Assembly: GCA_964019165.1 (NCBI GenBank)
Contig: OZ025270.1
Coordinates: 1,873,001 to 1,937,000 of the forward strand
Length of the DNA: 64,000 nt
Direction: 5' to 3'
From: Mastigias papua
Lineage: Eukaryota > Cnidaria > Scyphozoa > Rhizostomeae > Mastigiidae
Below the pieces are notes generated by a model. It saw only the letters and a list, made by a program, of their open reading frames with translations, had not been told where the DNA came from and ran no database searches. How positions within the stretch are numbered: the first letter of the stretch is position 1; each line of letters starts with the position of its first letter. Made by a program: the position numbers and the translations under genes. Shown piece after piece: positions 11,501 to 26,500 of this stretch.

Positions 11501-14500
11501 TACTCCACACATCCTTTACTCTTCACAGAACTTCATCTTCTTAGTGGCGCTTCTTTTACCAATATCAATATTAACATAAGATTTGAATCGAGTGTTCAAA
11601 CTATGAACGTAATTAACCAAACCTCTGCTCTGGTACCCTCTCCATTTGGTAACCTGGCAACAGCATCACGTACAAGAGAGAGTATAGTGACGTATGCAGG
11701 TCTATTTGATATCAAAAGAGCATGTTCTCTTGCTTTGCTCGTGCCAGTATCCTTGTTAAAAACACCCTACAAGAAATGGCACTACTGTTTGAAAGAATGA
11801 TCAGCGCATGTAAAAGAGGAGTATCTTTATCCCTAGGCAAGATAATATAACTTAATAATATGTAATCATTCATAAATGCTAATATACATCATTAGCATTC
11901 ATATTACTTTGTTTTACTTTTGATGATGCACTTTCCATAAATCGATATTCCCTAATTACACATCCACACTTTCCTCAGTTACAGATCCACAGTTTCATCT
12001 TGACACTCCATAAAATGAGTCAAATCCTCACATATTTGGAGGCCTGTACATAGAGTATGATGTACTCAAGAAGACAAGAAAGTCAAATTAATTTCAATAC
12101 TGTACAAATGAGCGGAAACGTTTTGTTGCATATGAATTTTTTCTGCATTATCAACCGGTATTGAAAATCTGCAATACAAAAAGTCTATTCATAAAGTTGA
12201 TTGAGTTAATATGTCGTAGTGTTGTGCTCCAACAACGAGATGATTTCAAAGCATAAATGTTTATCAACTATAAGAAAAACATTAATACCTTGACTGGTCC
12301 GACGATTGACGAGAATCCGTGCATCTTGTAAATGAACGGCTTGTGAGGGTTTTCATAGCGCTTTCTCTCCTTTCAATAAGAGAAAAGTAGAACACATTAT
12401 AGCAGAAATCGGCCCCTTTAATGTCCAATGAAAAGAAGACACAGAGATTTAGTTCAATATGATATAGGTGAGGTTACACGTTCCAATTCAAATCAGGGAA
12501 CAACAATTTTGGGCTCATTTTGCACCTAAATGTTATGTGTTCATTCTTGGATATAGCATACTCGAAGATGAAGATTGCTAGATTATGAAGTGCAGAAAAA
12601 AGTTTACAATTATCTACGCATCACAAAATAACTACCTGGATTTGGAATGCCACCTTTTCTTGGTCTGTGCTTGGACGTACAACAAAATCAGTCCTATTCA
12701 GAGAAGAAACAAGAATCATGCAAGCAGCCTACAATCAGCAATCTTAATGCTCCATTGAAGAACATCAGTCAATAAAAGATTTAACGCACAAAAGCTGGAA
12801 CCATAGGCTTGCAATCAATTTTTTTCAGTATGATCTGCTATGTTTCCTTTCAAAGTTGAGCAAGGCATATAAATTTCAGTGCTAAAAAGGAGTAAAAATG
12901 TCCTCTGGCAATGAAGATTTTGAGAAACCATCCTTATCTGCCACAGAATTAGCACATTTTTATCATTGTAACTAAATAAGAATGCTCCCCTGTAGGCCAA
13001 ATTCTTTCTCCTATAGATAACACCAAAATAAAAAAATTGCCCATAGTTTAGCCCATTTTAGCAATGTTAAAACGCAGTGACTCAATCTCGTTTATGTCTG
13101 ACTTCATGCTCGGCCCATTCTGCAAATTATTCCCTGTTGTCAAATACAAAACTCAGTAAAGGACTGCAAATTCTTAACGAAGTATAGCCAATCTAATATC
13201 ATGAGCAGAGTTTTGTGAAGCATGAGAGAAAAACTGGAATATGACACTCGTAATTAGAACTCTGACGGTTGATATTATAGCGTAATTGAACTGATTCGAA
13301 GGTTAGTTTGGCTAAATCCAGGAAATTGCTAGTGCATGACAGCGGAAAGTCAATCGAGGAGTCTTCTAGCCGCAAAGCTTTCGAACAAGATAGCTGGTAA
13401 TCACACCTCTGAAAATGAAGCAACAACCAAATCATCACATAACCACCACTAAAAACAGAGGCTAGAAGACCGCAGAACAAACACAAAAACAAATCGTCAC
13501 TTCTACGAGAAACTCTTTATCGCAAATTAGGTAAGCGGTAAATGATGTGTATGACATGAATGATTCCATGGATGTTTGCACGAGGATAGAATGAAGGGAA
13601 TTAAGGAATCCTGGATAGAGGAGTCATCAAGAAAGAGGCTGCGAGACGGTTACCTTGGATACGCTCTAACTTTGTCAATAAAATTGTGTACCCATTCTTA
13701 AGTAAGCCAATTCAGTGATTAGAACATATGCATGTAAAAAGGGCTTTATTATTGACAACCTGTAGGAACTTAGCGCGATTTTGCTAGGGAGGGCATAGAT
13801 AATCTGCGCAAAGCGAGCATCAATCAGTTGGGCGCCCTGTAGCCCCCAGTGGTGCTCAGATGCATTGATTTACATCATCAGAGTGAATTCTGACAAATAT
13901 GGCAAAATGATGCAAGAAAGTGCTCGAGTGCTCTATTTCTTAGGGAGGGGGCACAAAGTCATATTTTGGAAGTCCAGAGAGAGCCTTGTCCCCAGGCCAC
14001 CCCTTGGCTGGCAAGTTGAGATCACAGCTTTGTTTATACTGTCTAAAAAAGATCAACGAAATGTAATTTTTTTAGTCTTCGGATATGTCGCTAGATTAAA
14101 TTATTGGATGTGTCTGAACTTTTAACTCATGAATATACCGCTAATATAATCATCAAGACGAAGAAATGTCTCTGTTCTTTGTTGCGATCTTGGTATTCAA
14201 CTTGTTTTAAGTATTCAAAAAGCCATGGACAATCCACTATCGGCTTGTGGATCACATGGCAAATAAGGGCAGACTATCAGAAGACCATGACCAGGGTTGA
14301 ATTGTTCGAAGAAAGGTGAGAATGAGCTTTAGTAAAGCCATGTGTATGAAAAAGCGTCACGAAAAAACAACAAAGACAGTCATTGTGAATGGTTCAGTTT
14401 AACTAAGAATTTACGTGGATTGTGTAGATCTCACTCACACGGCAGACAATCCTTCTTTCATTACACTTCCAAGCCTCAGATGATGAAAACCCCCTGGAAA

Positions 14501-17500
14501 CTACCAGATCTAAAGAAATAAGTTCCGTCTCTACTAATCATCTCCAGGAGGGATATGCAATGCTTTAACAGTGAATGAATCTCACGGTAGCAATCGATGG
14601 TCTCAAACACACTTCCCCTAAGTATTCCGCCATGGATTATAGTGACAGTTAAAAATCTTGAAGGGTTCTTGGGTTAAAATGCCTATTTCAATAATCGAAA
14701 TACTTAACTGCCCATTTCTGTTATGAACCCATGAGAAAGTCCTGTGGTATATTTCAGCCATAGAAATACTTATTCGCACTATATGTAAAACCAAGCCGAT
14801 GTAAAGATAACTCCAAAATTCGATAAACACAGAGTGCAAGAAAATGAGAAAGTGCAAGAAAACGAGAAAAAACTGTTAACAATGCTTGGTTATTCTACCT
14901 CAAGAGCAAGCATCTACTGCCAAGATTTTGGCAGTGAACTTCAATCTATTGTAAGGCATGAGGGCTGTCATACATATTTGCTGAGCATAACAACATGCTC
15001 ACCAACAAGAGGTAACTTACTTCTGCTGAAGTCCTATTGGACTGGATGAACCATATTCAATGCTTTGTGCGGCCTATGAGATGAACATAAATCAGTAACA
15101 CAAGATTACACAATGTAACAATGTAGCTATAGGTGTTGTACTTGCAACATACATCAGGCCACACCCATATAGTCGCCCCTATTACTTTGTCAATTGATTG
15201 ATTGACAAAAGCGCTTAATTGTCATTCACACTGTATGGTTACTTTTAAAGACTTCATAGCTAAATACAGAGATGGGCAATTACTTCTTCCATGGGGCTAA
15301 TGAGAAGGAGAAAAAACAGTGGAGGGTCTGGCCAAAAAGTTGATGAACTCAGTTCTTCGTAGTTATAATTGGGTATTCTATATACGTGAATAAAACCAAC
15401 TTCAGAATAAAATCAACTTTATGCTTATTCTGTAAGTTCCAATTAACCGTTCACAGGCAGGTCAAAATCAACCAAATGACTGTATGTGGCCGAAGGCCTT
15501 GCAATGCCCAGGTCTGGTTTAGTGTAAAAAACAACCTCGGGTTGTAATGCCTTTTCACACTAATAAAAATCTTTCTTGAGGAAAGACTGCAAAGGTTCAC
15601 TTATGAATTTAACTATATTGATAAGGGTGGCCTGCGCCTTCCACCTCTTGTAGTTAAGTTGAACTTTAACAAAACTTGCAGCAGTTTCACGGGGTAGGGG
15701 CACGTTTGTGTGAGACATGTTCAGTAATCAGGGGCACGTTTGCATCATAGTCCTATGTTTGCATCATAGTCTTATGTTTGCATCATAGTCCTATGTTTGC
15801 AGCATAGTCTTGTGCATAACATATGTTCGCTGAACATACGTCTGTACTAGGTTTCACTTCTCTCATGTTCAGCAAGCGTGTGTAAGTTGCTCAGTAACAA
15901 TAAGAAATGAAAGAAAACGATTAGACAAGAGCCAGAGGGGGTTTAAACTTCAATTTACGAGACTTTTCAATACAATAATGCGGGGACCTTCAAAATATGT
16001 TTTCGAGGCTATCTGTAGGTCATAGAACATCCAACATGTAAAATCTCCACGAAACGAAAGCCCACAAAACAACATTTGACATAAGGCTACTTTTAAAACC
16101 GACTCTAAGAAAGTAAAAAAATGCAAGTCTATTGTCAAGTAAAATGGAATCGAAGGACAGAACCTAAGAATTTAAAAGTAGCAAAACACTGAAAGAGGAT
16201 ATTACGCAACATTTTTTCCCACAACTGCTAAATACATTACCTTGTCCTGTTTAACAACTTCGAGCCAATATTTGCAAAGAGGTACCAACATACTCTCATC
16301 GTCTTGATCAGTGCCTGTCAAAATTATAGTAAAATGTAACCAAATGGTACAACTAGAATGGATGAAGTCACATGATTTATACCGTCATAATTCATAGTGA
16401 CTTCGCATATCTAAAAAGAAGGAAAGGAGAAAGGAAATAATATTTGCATCATTATTATTGACTTGTGGCTGTGAAGGAGCAAATTACCATTTTTCTAACT
16501 TGGTACAATACCTCTCTATAAGAAATCGCATAAATTAGGCACGAAAGAGAGACAACATGTGATTAATTTGCGAAATGGTCAATTACCCATTTTACCCCAG
16601 GTTACCCATTTTACCCCAGGATACCCATTTTACCCCAGCAGACCCTATGACATATCGACTTTTTAGGTCACAGAGATGAAGTATTGAACTTTCTTAAATT
16701 CATGAGCAACTGAGTCCTTACAGAAAAACGTGCATGTTGTGAAATGTGTTCCAATCTTTTGCGAGTAAACTAGCAAAAGTACATACTTTGCCGACTAGCA
16801 TCGACTTTCTTTCGTACTCACGGCAATCAAATGATTCTTAAAACATAAAGCAAAGCTAGATATACTGTTTCAATGTGATGTTATATTGTTAACTGATATG
16901 AAGTTAAATCTCACCCCAGAAATAATTTCTCTACTACGAGAAAATGAACGCATGCAACGAGACTCCTATAAATGCATTACTTTTTACTACAATTTAAATG
17001 GGGGTCTCAAGTCCCAAGTTAGGCCAAAGTGGGTATACGGTTTTCAGTTCCTTTATCCAAAAGTCTTCTCGCCGTTGCAGATAGGATCTTAAGAATTCTT
17101 TACCACCTTCGAAAGATTTGAGTTGTTCAATTATCATAAACTATGCATCTCTGTTGAAGTTGTGGGAATTGTTGTCAAAATGTTGGCAAACTGTAATAGA
17201 TATTGAATTATTGGAGTCTTTCCGGTGGTTGTTCATTCTTAGACTAACTAGTGCTTCTGATTTACCAATGAATTGTAATTTATACTTTATACATTCCAGT
17301 ACGTATATAACATATTTACTTTTAAAGTTAACATTGTGCTGGATCAGGAAGGTTTGTCCCAGAATGTCTTCATTTTTTGCTACTATAGTCAGAATATCTC
17401 ACTGAGGTTTTTATCTTTTGACGCCACAGCAACAAAAGAGCACGAAGTTTGTTTCCCCTTCCATTCTAAGCAGGATCAGCGTATAAACATATCTGCTAAG

Positions 17501-20500
17501 CAAAGATACTATGAAACTCCCCATAATCTATAAAAATATTCCATCTTTCGTAACTTACAGGCTCAGTATTCTTATGCTCTAATGCAAAACTATTGTAAAT
17601 GCCTCCCACTTCCGTACTTACCAATCCACTTCCATTGATTGGTGTCCTGAACGAAGGCCACAACTGGTGCGAAACTAGGCAGTGCAATTGCTATGAATGG
17701 AGAAAATGCAAAAAAAATTTAGCGATAAAGCAAAATTCCGCACCTTAGCCAATGGTCATCACAAAAAATTATTCACTCAACCACAGGCTAGACAGTGAGG
17801 AGACAATCTTATTACATTCGTTATGGAAACGGGAAAACTACGGTTAAGATATTGGTAGTTTCGGTTTAATTCTTGCTTTTACGCAGAATATAACAAAATG
17901 CTCTGAGTAAATCTGGGGCAGACAAACTCATCTTCTGGTTTTCATATGTGTCATAGAAGCAAATATGTAATCTTATAACTGGAAGAAGTCTCAAAAGACC
18001 TAGATAACCATTAAGCTCCATACACGACAAATCTCCCTAACATCCTCAGGATATTCCCAAAACTTCACACACGATGACTGTTTATTTACATGCAAATTCA
18101 TCTATTTCATAGCATACAGACTAATACATATGGATAAATAAAAACTCTATGTACCTATTGAGTCCCCGGAAAGGAAATTCAATGCTGGTATAACTAACTC
18201 TGACCATGAGCTAACCTCCCTTGTCCATGTGACTGTTGACGACTCATCCGAGTTCTGCTTGAAACAAGCAACAATGTATAGAGCCAAAGAAAACAGGAGA
18301 GATCCGTTAAGAAAATAACCGAAAAGAAGATAAAGAAATATAAATTGAATATTAAACCTATATGATATTCAATATCTAAAAGACTGTTCCATGAAGTCGT
18401 CCATCTCAGGCTTTTACGAACAATAAGTTAATCTATGAAATAAAAATAATATTTTTTTCAAAATGCATATCGTATATTACTCAAATGTCTACAAACACAA
18501 ATCTTGCTAATGGGTAATCTGCATTTAGCTGGGTGACAATGGAAGACAATGGTAATAAAAACAATAGAAGAGAGGTGCACACTATATGTAGTACATTTCA
18601 AAGTTTTCAACAACAATAATAATAATAATTAGCATAATCAATAACGAAGAAGCTCGCGATTGCACCATGATCAGTTTCTCATGCAAAATGCATAATATGT
18701 TATATGGATGATAACAGAAGATACCACAGAAATAACGAAATGGAGATAATGATTATCGAAGCCTAATTAAGTAAATTTTGAGAAAGGAGTCTGATGACTG
18801 ACCAGATATACCAATGCAGCTCATGGAAAGATTAACGAATTCAATTATATGATAGTCATTGTCGAGATCAGTTACGAGGGAACGATATTTGAGTTCTTTT
18901 AAACGAGAATTGCTATTTAAATTTGTCTCAAAGTGGAAAGAAGCATGTCAGGCCGAAGGTTTTCACCCTTGAAAATGCTTTTAAAGGAATAAATGAATGC
19001 TTTTTCAAGAATTAACCAGCCGCATCTCTTATCGTCCTGTCTCCCTGGCTAACCAAAGATCGAAACTACCAGACCAAATATGATTTTCTGGAGGGAGTAC
19101 CCAAAGGGTATAAGGCTGATAATTTGTATGCTTGAAGTAAGACTTACCTCCCAAACATCAACTTCCTGTTGTAACTGCAAGAACAAGAGATACAATGAAA
19201 AAGGAAAACGGGAAACAACAGGCCCACAGGACCGAAAGATTAAAGAAATTTTGTGTAAGAGCTGTTACTGCAAAGATTCTCTCCACTATTTTATAACAAC
19301 AAACAAAGAAGAAATCAGTAGTCAGGCTATACGCCCCTGGTGATGGTAGCCAGGAAACATATTAACAAAAAGGCAAAGTCTTGCTGGATTTTTACAATAA
19401 ATTTGCAATCTGTCATGTCATAAAAGAAATACTGAGCCAAATAAATAGTAGCAAATCTCTTACACTTTTGAGGTGACTATGGTAATACAGGTGTTGTCTT
19501 ATTTGATTTGAATATCCAGTTTTGCAGTTTTGCATTCCAAACAGAAGATCTTACAACTTCTAAGGGGGATTTTGGTAAAACAAATCTTCTTGCAGCTACA
19601 TAGACTAGAGCAAACTCGATGATAATGTTTGATCAAACAGTTACATATGAAACAATTCATCTTATAAAAAACTCTGATAACCGCAGCTGTGATACGACGT
19701 GGTCACAGAGCCAAAGGGATTTTCCAAAAACCTATTTGCTATAATGTGAAGTTCAAAAGATGCTTTCTTAGGGAGAACTGACCCTGAAATCGGCAAGTAG
19801 CATTCCTAAAAAGGAAAAAAAATGAAGCAAATTTACCTCTGTCGCTGTACATTGTAGATCATCTTTTTCAATGAAATACCCTCTCAACAATGTGAAAAAG
19901 CATTGCTCTCCTTCCTCGTCATCATTTTCACTCGAAGAACTAAAGAGCACAGAAACACAGAATAGATGAATACATAAACAACAAAATCAAAAAACGAATG
20001 AATAAAAAAATGGATGACTACACATATCTATCTCGACACTTCATTAATGCAAGAAATTCTACTGCAACTAGCCAAAAAGTGACAGCTTTCCTAAATGCAG
20101 CGGTTCCTTTCCATGCAAAGCTAGCAAAAATGACAATAATTTTCCTTTCGGATAAAAATCAACTTGGTTGCTGTTGTTGCAAAAATAATGATTTACCATG
20201 ATCCTACACGTAAGCAATATCACTGAAATACCGCTGAAGGAAATAACCACACATCATTTTGATAATATGACTCACAAACAGGGGGGGGGAGAGAAAGGTA
20301 AATCCTTCTTTTGCAACCCAATGCCAGAATCTATTTAGATTTTAACATTGAATACTCTCTTACTGACATTGGCAAATTTGAATTCTCCCGACAGTGGTGT
20401 CATGTGTCATATAACCCTCTAGATCAGTGGTTCTCAACCTTGTAAGAGGTACGGAATTCCACCTGTTCCATGCGGGCATTTAACGAAACCTTCTAAATTG

Positions 20501-23500
20501 GAAAAGTAAGACATGATCATTTCAAGCTCAAAACATAGGTATATGCTCTACTTGTGCACAGGTTGACCATATGAATCAGTTGTGCGTCTAGACCTCCGCT
20601 GAATCCCGGAGACTGACTCATCGAGCCCTTGGGGTTCAGTCGAACTTACTGTTCTAGATAGAATGAACTTCCACTGAAAGTTATCACGAACCTTTCTGTC
20701 GCTCAAATTCAAACATTGCTTTGAAAAAGTACGCTCTGTTTTTATAAGAACAACTTTATAAGAACACGAGCCTCAAACTTTATGGAAAATTAAGTACAAA
20801 TTAAAATTTAAAAACAACGTGAGGCTGAAGCACTATTGTAAAATGATTTGGAACTGAAATAAAAATTTTTAAGCTCAACAATGTTTCCTAAAAGTCCTTG
20901 AAACACCCAAATCATCAGTGTGTAAAACACCAAGACTTTTAGTAAGGATTATACATCTGTAAGAACGTATATCTTTTGTCTTCTGCTAATGTTATTGAAA
21001 ATAATACCTGTTTCATAAACATCCAATGTTCTCTTGTATATTGTCCAATGTCTACATTGCTTACATCCCAATAATTTAAGAACAAATTAAGAAAAATTCA
21101 GCCTCAAAAATTTTGGAAAAATTAAGAACGGCCAGCTTGAACCTCAATTTTACTGGTTCTTATAAAAAAGAGTGTATGCAAAAATCTTTTGTTCCACACA
21201 ATGCAAAGCTTTACCGAAGGACAAAAGACCATGAAGAACTTAGGAAACAAACTCGCTTGCAGATTGAAACATGTCAGCAAGCTAAAATTTATCAAAGAGG
21301 ACTCAAATACAAAAGGGGCCAAACGCAATGTGAAGATAACAGAAAATCTGCCTTGCCATAATGACAGACTGACAGGTAAGAGAGTTTTCTTTGGTATTCA
21401 TTTTCATGTCCACTGGATACAGTTCTTTCACAATAAAGTGCAGGAGTTATACTGAGTATCAAAATAGCACAAAGCTAAGAGCAATACAGAGATTAAGCGA
21501 ACCTTAGGAAACCACATAGATCGCTAAAATTACGTGGAAAACAAAGACATCTGTAAAGAAATAGAGCATATCAACAGGCAATACAGGCGAGCAACTAGAA
21601 ATTTTTGAGAGCATGGTTCTAAGTAACAAAACGGGTACTCTAGACACTTTCTAAAGAGAATGCATGTTGACACAACATCTTCAGGTCTATAAACAAAAGA
21701 AATCGTACGGGATGTTTCAGGATTCGGTACTTTCATATGTGACAAAGGTTATAAGCTGGCCTACTTAACAAAAATAAAATAAACAGTTTCACAATTCTCC
21801 AAGAAACAAGGAAGTTTTATTTTTTTTTAAACTTGTCCTAAAATTGAGATATTTCATTAAAATAAAGGGCATAAAAGTTGAGAAACATCATCAAACTCAC
21901 TTGATTTCATTTCATATCAATTCCTAATATTTGATATCAATTCCTAACATCTAATTCCAAACTTTCTGTGGTTTTATCACACCATATGCTTCGTTATAAG
22001 AAAACCACTTTTTTGCCCGAGCCTCAATTTTCTTAACTCTTCCAAAAATTGAGGCCGAAATATTCTTAAGATTTCTTAACTAGGAGTAAAACTGGAGACG
22101 TGTATTGCATAAATACTCACTCTTGGGGCTCGTCCATCCTTTCTTCGTGGGGGGCTCTCTCCTTCCCATTAACGCCTTGTTTTGAAGACAACTGCTTGAT
22201 CCGCATGATGTCTTTCTCACTTAAAGGTGGTAGCTGTGATCTATATTTCTTTTTATTCTTCATTTTCTCTTCACGTCCTTTCTTTATTTTTTTAACTTTC
22301 TTTGATCTCTTGTTTGCTATGAAAATATCATAAAATCAAAATAACGGTCGATGGTTTTCAAATAATGTTCCATCCAATTTGCATTTCTAACTTAAAACAG
22401 CGAATTACAGTAATGTACTAGAAAACAAATAAATCAACAGATGAATGAATGAAGGTAATAAATCATAGATTACTTATTCATTCAAGAATTGAAATAAACA
22501 TTTAGGTAACAAGGAATATGATACATCAAGCATCAGTGAGATTTGCCCTTACAATTGCAGGCATCAATGATCCGTCTAGAGTTGTTGTTTTTGCAAAAGC
22601 TAGGCATCACTCACAAAGAAGATAGCAAGGAATATCTTTATCATGTGACAGTACCCTTTTTCGTTGGATTTGCTCTCATGATTATATCGGCTAAGGTGAT
22701 TGCTGATACATCGAGTTCCGGGTGGGCCTACGATGTAACATGAAGCACCCTATTTAAGTTCAACAGCTATGCAAGGGACCATGCAAAAGCGCAAAGGAAT
22801 CTGAAGGATACAACAAGGACGCAAAATTTTTGAGACTTCTAATCAGGTCTGTTTTCTCCCAAATTAACTGACCAATCAGCATGTAAAATGAGCCTAAATG
22901 TAGATGTGGAACGCATGTGTAGAAAGAATCCTGCATGATGATTGGTCAATTAGGTTGGGAGAAAATAGATCTGAACAGACTCTTAAACATATGACAGCTA
23001 TGCTGAAAGATACAGGAATAGCACAAATGATGCATGACTCTAAAAAAAGGCACAGCATAATCATAATTCAAACACATGAATTATCCACATTATAAAATCA
23101 CACGGTGGTGGTGCGTTTACTGGGATAAAAGCTCCTTGTGATGTCACTAAAATCAGTTTCCTCGTATGGTGCAGATAGGTCAGTGTGAGTAACTGGAAAA
23201 CGTGAATGAATCCTTAGTAGATAATATAGATTAATTGAAAAGAAAAAGCCACGGCAAGAAAAATGCCATTGAAATGTAAGATTCTACCTAAAAGTATTGT
23301 TCCTTTACAATTTGACATAACGGGCCTAAATCATGCACTAATTCTCTTGCTATCACTTATCTTTCATTGAAAATTATACCCAAGCGTATATGGTGCCAGA
23401 GGAATGGAAGTACAGACAAACGATCTATACAAGAACTAGTACTTTGTAGCTTAGTTATTTGCTAGTGTTATTAGAATCATAAACTGTATACAGAGGATTT

Positions 23501-26500
23501 AAATGCACATTGGCGTATGAATCACTTGGATGGTGGAGGAGCACAGGAGTTGACGGGTACGTATGCCATATTGTACATTGTAAAAGTCACATCCAAGCGT
23601 ACAAAAATTGTATGATACAGAAATATATCAATATAGAAAAGAAAAGGGTAGCTTCAGGTAGGAAGGACATAATAGAATGTAAGAAAACTTCTTAGCCAAT
23701 AACAAATGAAGTTGGGCACATGATTTTGCTAAGGCCCCGCTCATAATTGTATCTCCAAATACTGGACACATTATAACATATTGAGTGCATTTTTTTAATA
23801 TTTATCAAATTTAGGGGGGGAGAAGTATGCACCCCCAATGCCCTTCTGTTCCTCATTCTCTGGAAATTGTACATCGACGAGGGCAGAATTGTGTCATACG
23901 GTTATGGAAATACCTCATTGCATAATCTGCGCTTCCTGTGCCTTTCAAGCATTGATTTGTATAGTTCGTCGGAAGTCTCATTGGTTGCCACGGGAGACCT
24001 GTACGGATCGTATTGGCCTGATGGCAATGATACCATCTTTGGCAGCACAGGCACTGCGGGGAGGCGACTGGGGAATTGGTTCTCATTCGAAGCGAACGGC
24101 ACTGATCGATCTACGAAATCAAAGTTAAATATTGTGCTGAATGGGAAAAAGAAACATGGATGGTACATAAAACACTTCAAAATTATATGTGTGGTCGGAG
24201 TAACACAAAAGCTAGGAAACAAACATGAATACTCTTTCCTCGACAACTATCGATAATCACTTGCTGCAGATGCTACTAGCATTAGCCAATTTCAATTACT
24301 GTATATGTAACTCTGGCACAGGTCAAAGGCAGGGGTAAATACAGTAGATAAGGTTGTGGGTCATCAGGGCTCATTAATGTGGGGAGCACACGAGTGCCAC
24401 TCGAGGCCACAAAAATGTACAATCCGAATCTCTATTGATCAAAGTCTACCCACTGATTGCTGCTACATACAAATGCTAGCCCAACAGCACTTAGCGCAGC
24501 TGGGAACCAAGGTTTGCTAGTTAATTGCATCTAACTACGCGCAAAATCTTGTTTTGATTTTCAGGCATATTTTGTGCACAGATATATGCTCACAGGCACA
24601 ACAGACTTCTAATGAGCCCTTTCAGGGTGACATCACCATGAGAAATCAACTGCCCTTGTATGGAAGTACCAGTTGTAGCAGTCAAAACAGGGCTAGACAA
24701 TAAAGGATATACATTTGAAGAAAGACACTTACGTTCGAGATTGTAAATGTTATATTCGTCTTCATCAGAGGAAATGCTCTCATCCTAAGCGGAGAATACA
24801 ACGTGATATGATTTCAATGTCACTCTGTCACTACACTGTATTAATCGAAAGCTTGAACATTTTATGTCTCACCACAACAGGAATATCAACAGAATCAATT
24901 CAAGGGATTTTATGATAACACTTTATCTGCAGACTAGTAATCCTTTTGGGTTCGAATTTTCATTATGAAACCTACTTACAATAGCATGCATAGGTCTTGA
25001 ACTGATGTTTGTACAAGGGGGCCCTTCCTAACAAGAAGGGCGCGGCCCAAGTGAAACGATTATGGGGCCTCAACCTCCATACTATTCGAAAAATTTTGAA
25101 AACACTCATCTTTTATTGCCAAATGTTGGATAAATGATCAATGGTGGCTACAGTCTGATTCATATGTTAGTATTGTTCAGAAAAACAGAAGAAGGTGCGG
25201 CCCTTCTTTGAGAAGGAGAAAGGGGCTGAACCTCAGGCCCTCGCTTCTACAGATCTGGTAGTGAGGAAAATAATCTTGGCACAAAATGACCAGGCATGAA
25301 AAAATATGCAAGAAGTCGGGTTTTACCCAGGCTCCTCAACTGAATAAAGAAGAATATTTGTCCATAGAATATATCTCATTTACATTCATTTCAATCTACT
25401 ATTTCAGTCGAAAGCATAACACAAGAGAGCAACAGCAATAATGCAATTCAATATAAATGTAGGCCATGGATGTAACTCCAATGATCCGTTGAATACTTAC
25501 ACACTCCTACGAAAAGCCATACAAGCCAATAGAAATATGCGGTATGATATACACGTATTTTTTATAAGAAAAACACATTTTTCCTGAGGCTCAATTTTCT
25601 TAACTTTTCACGAATTTGAGGCTGAGATTTTCTTAAGATTCTCTTAACTTCTGCAGGAAAAAAACTGGCTGAAACAGGCTACTCTGTATTTGTTGGGCCA
25701 CCATAATTCTCGATCTTTGTACGAGAGTTTGCCAAAAGGAGCCAATATCAATTTCTGGCATGTAAAGAAGATGAACTGTAATTTTCTTAGCATTTTCTTG
25801 AACTTGAGCCTTGGGATTTTCTTAGGATTTTCTTAAGATTTTGGCCATTTGAGCCTCATTTTCTTATAAACTTTTTTCTTATAAAAAAGACACGTGTATT
25901 GCGACACAGAGCCATTGGTAAACACTAGTGTGTTGTGGTAAAGATGCAACCATCAACCGAGACGAACAACAGTAAGAATCTCAAAAAAAATTACTTACAT
26001 GGCATTCGGCTTTAACTTCCTTTATAATTCTATAAAGAAAAGAAAACATAACTTTCAAAACACTCTGAAATTGAAGCCTTGAATAAGAAAACAAAATATC
26101 ATCAATAGTTCTTCTTCCTATATAATATACATGAAGCATTTGAGGATCAAAGAAGATGTCTCGTTTATCCTACAGCATGATCATGAAAAGGAATAATTAA
26201 CATAATTGATTAATGGTCTAGGCCATTGGTTCTTAACCTGGGTTCGACGACCGAACCCCAAGTGCTCAGTGAGTCAAGTTTCAGCTGTGCGGAGGAGGTC
26301 TAGACACACATCAGATTCATATGGTCATTATGTGATGTTTTGAATTTGAAGAAAACTATACTTTATTTTTCCAACTATGGAGGTGTATATTTTGAAAAAA
26401 TAAGGGTAGAAAACTAATAAATAAACAATCCCTGGAACAAGGTTAAGAGCAACTAGCTTATGATAAAACTCAGAAAACTTTATGAACATCAAAGAATTGA

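Noticed and set aside
23838..24256. Two plus-strand frames (96 and 129 codons)
   Set aside because: They are shadows of the NFRKB exon 24110-23914 on the minus strand, which fits the family in phase and sequence.
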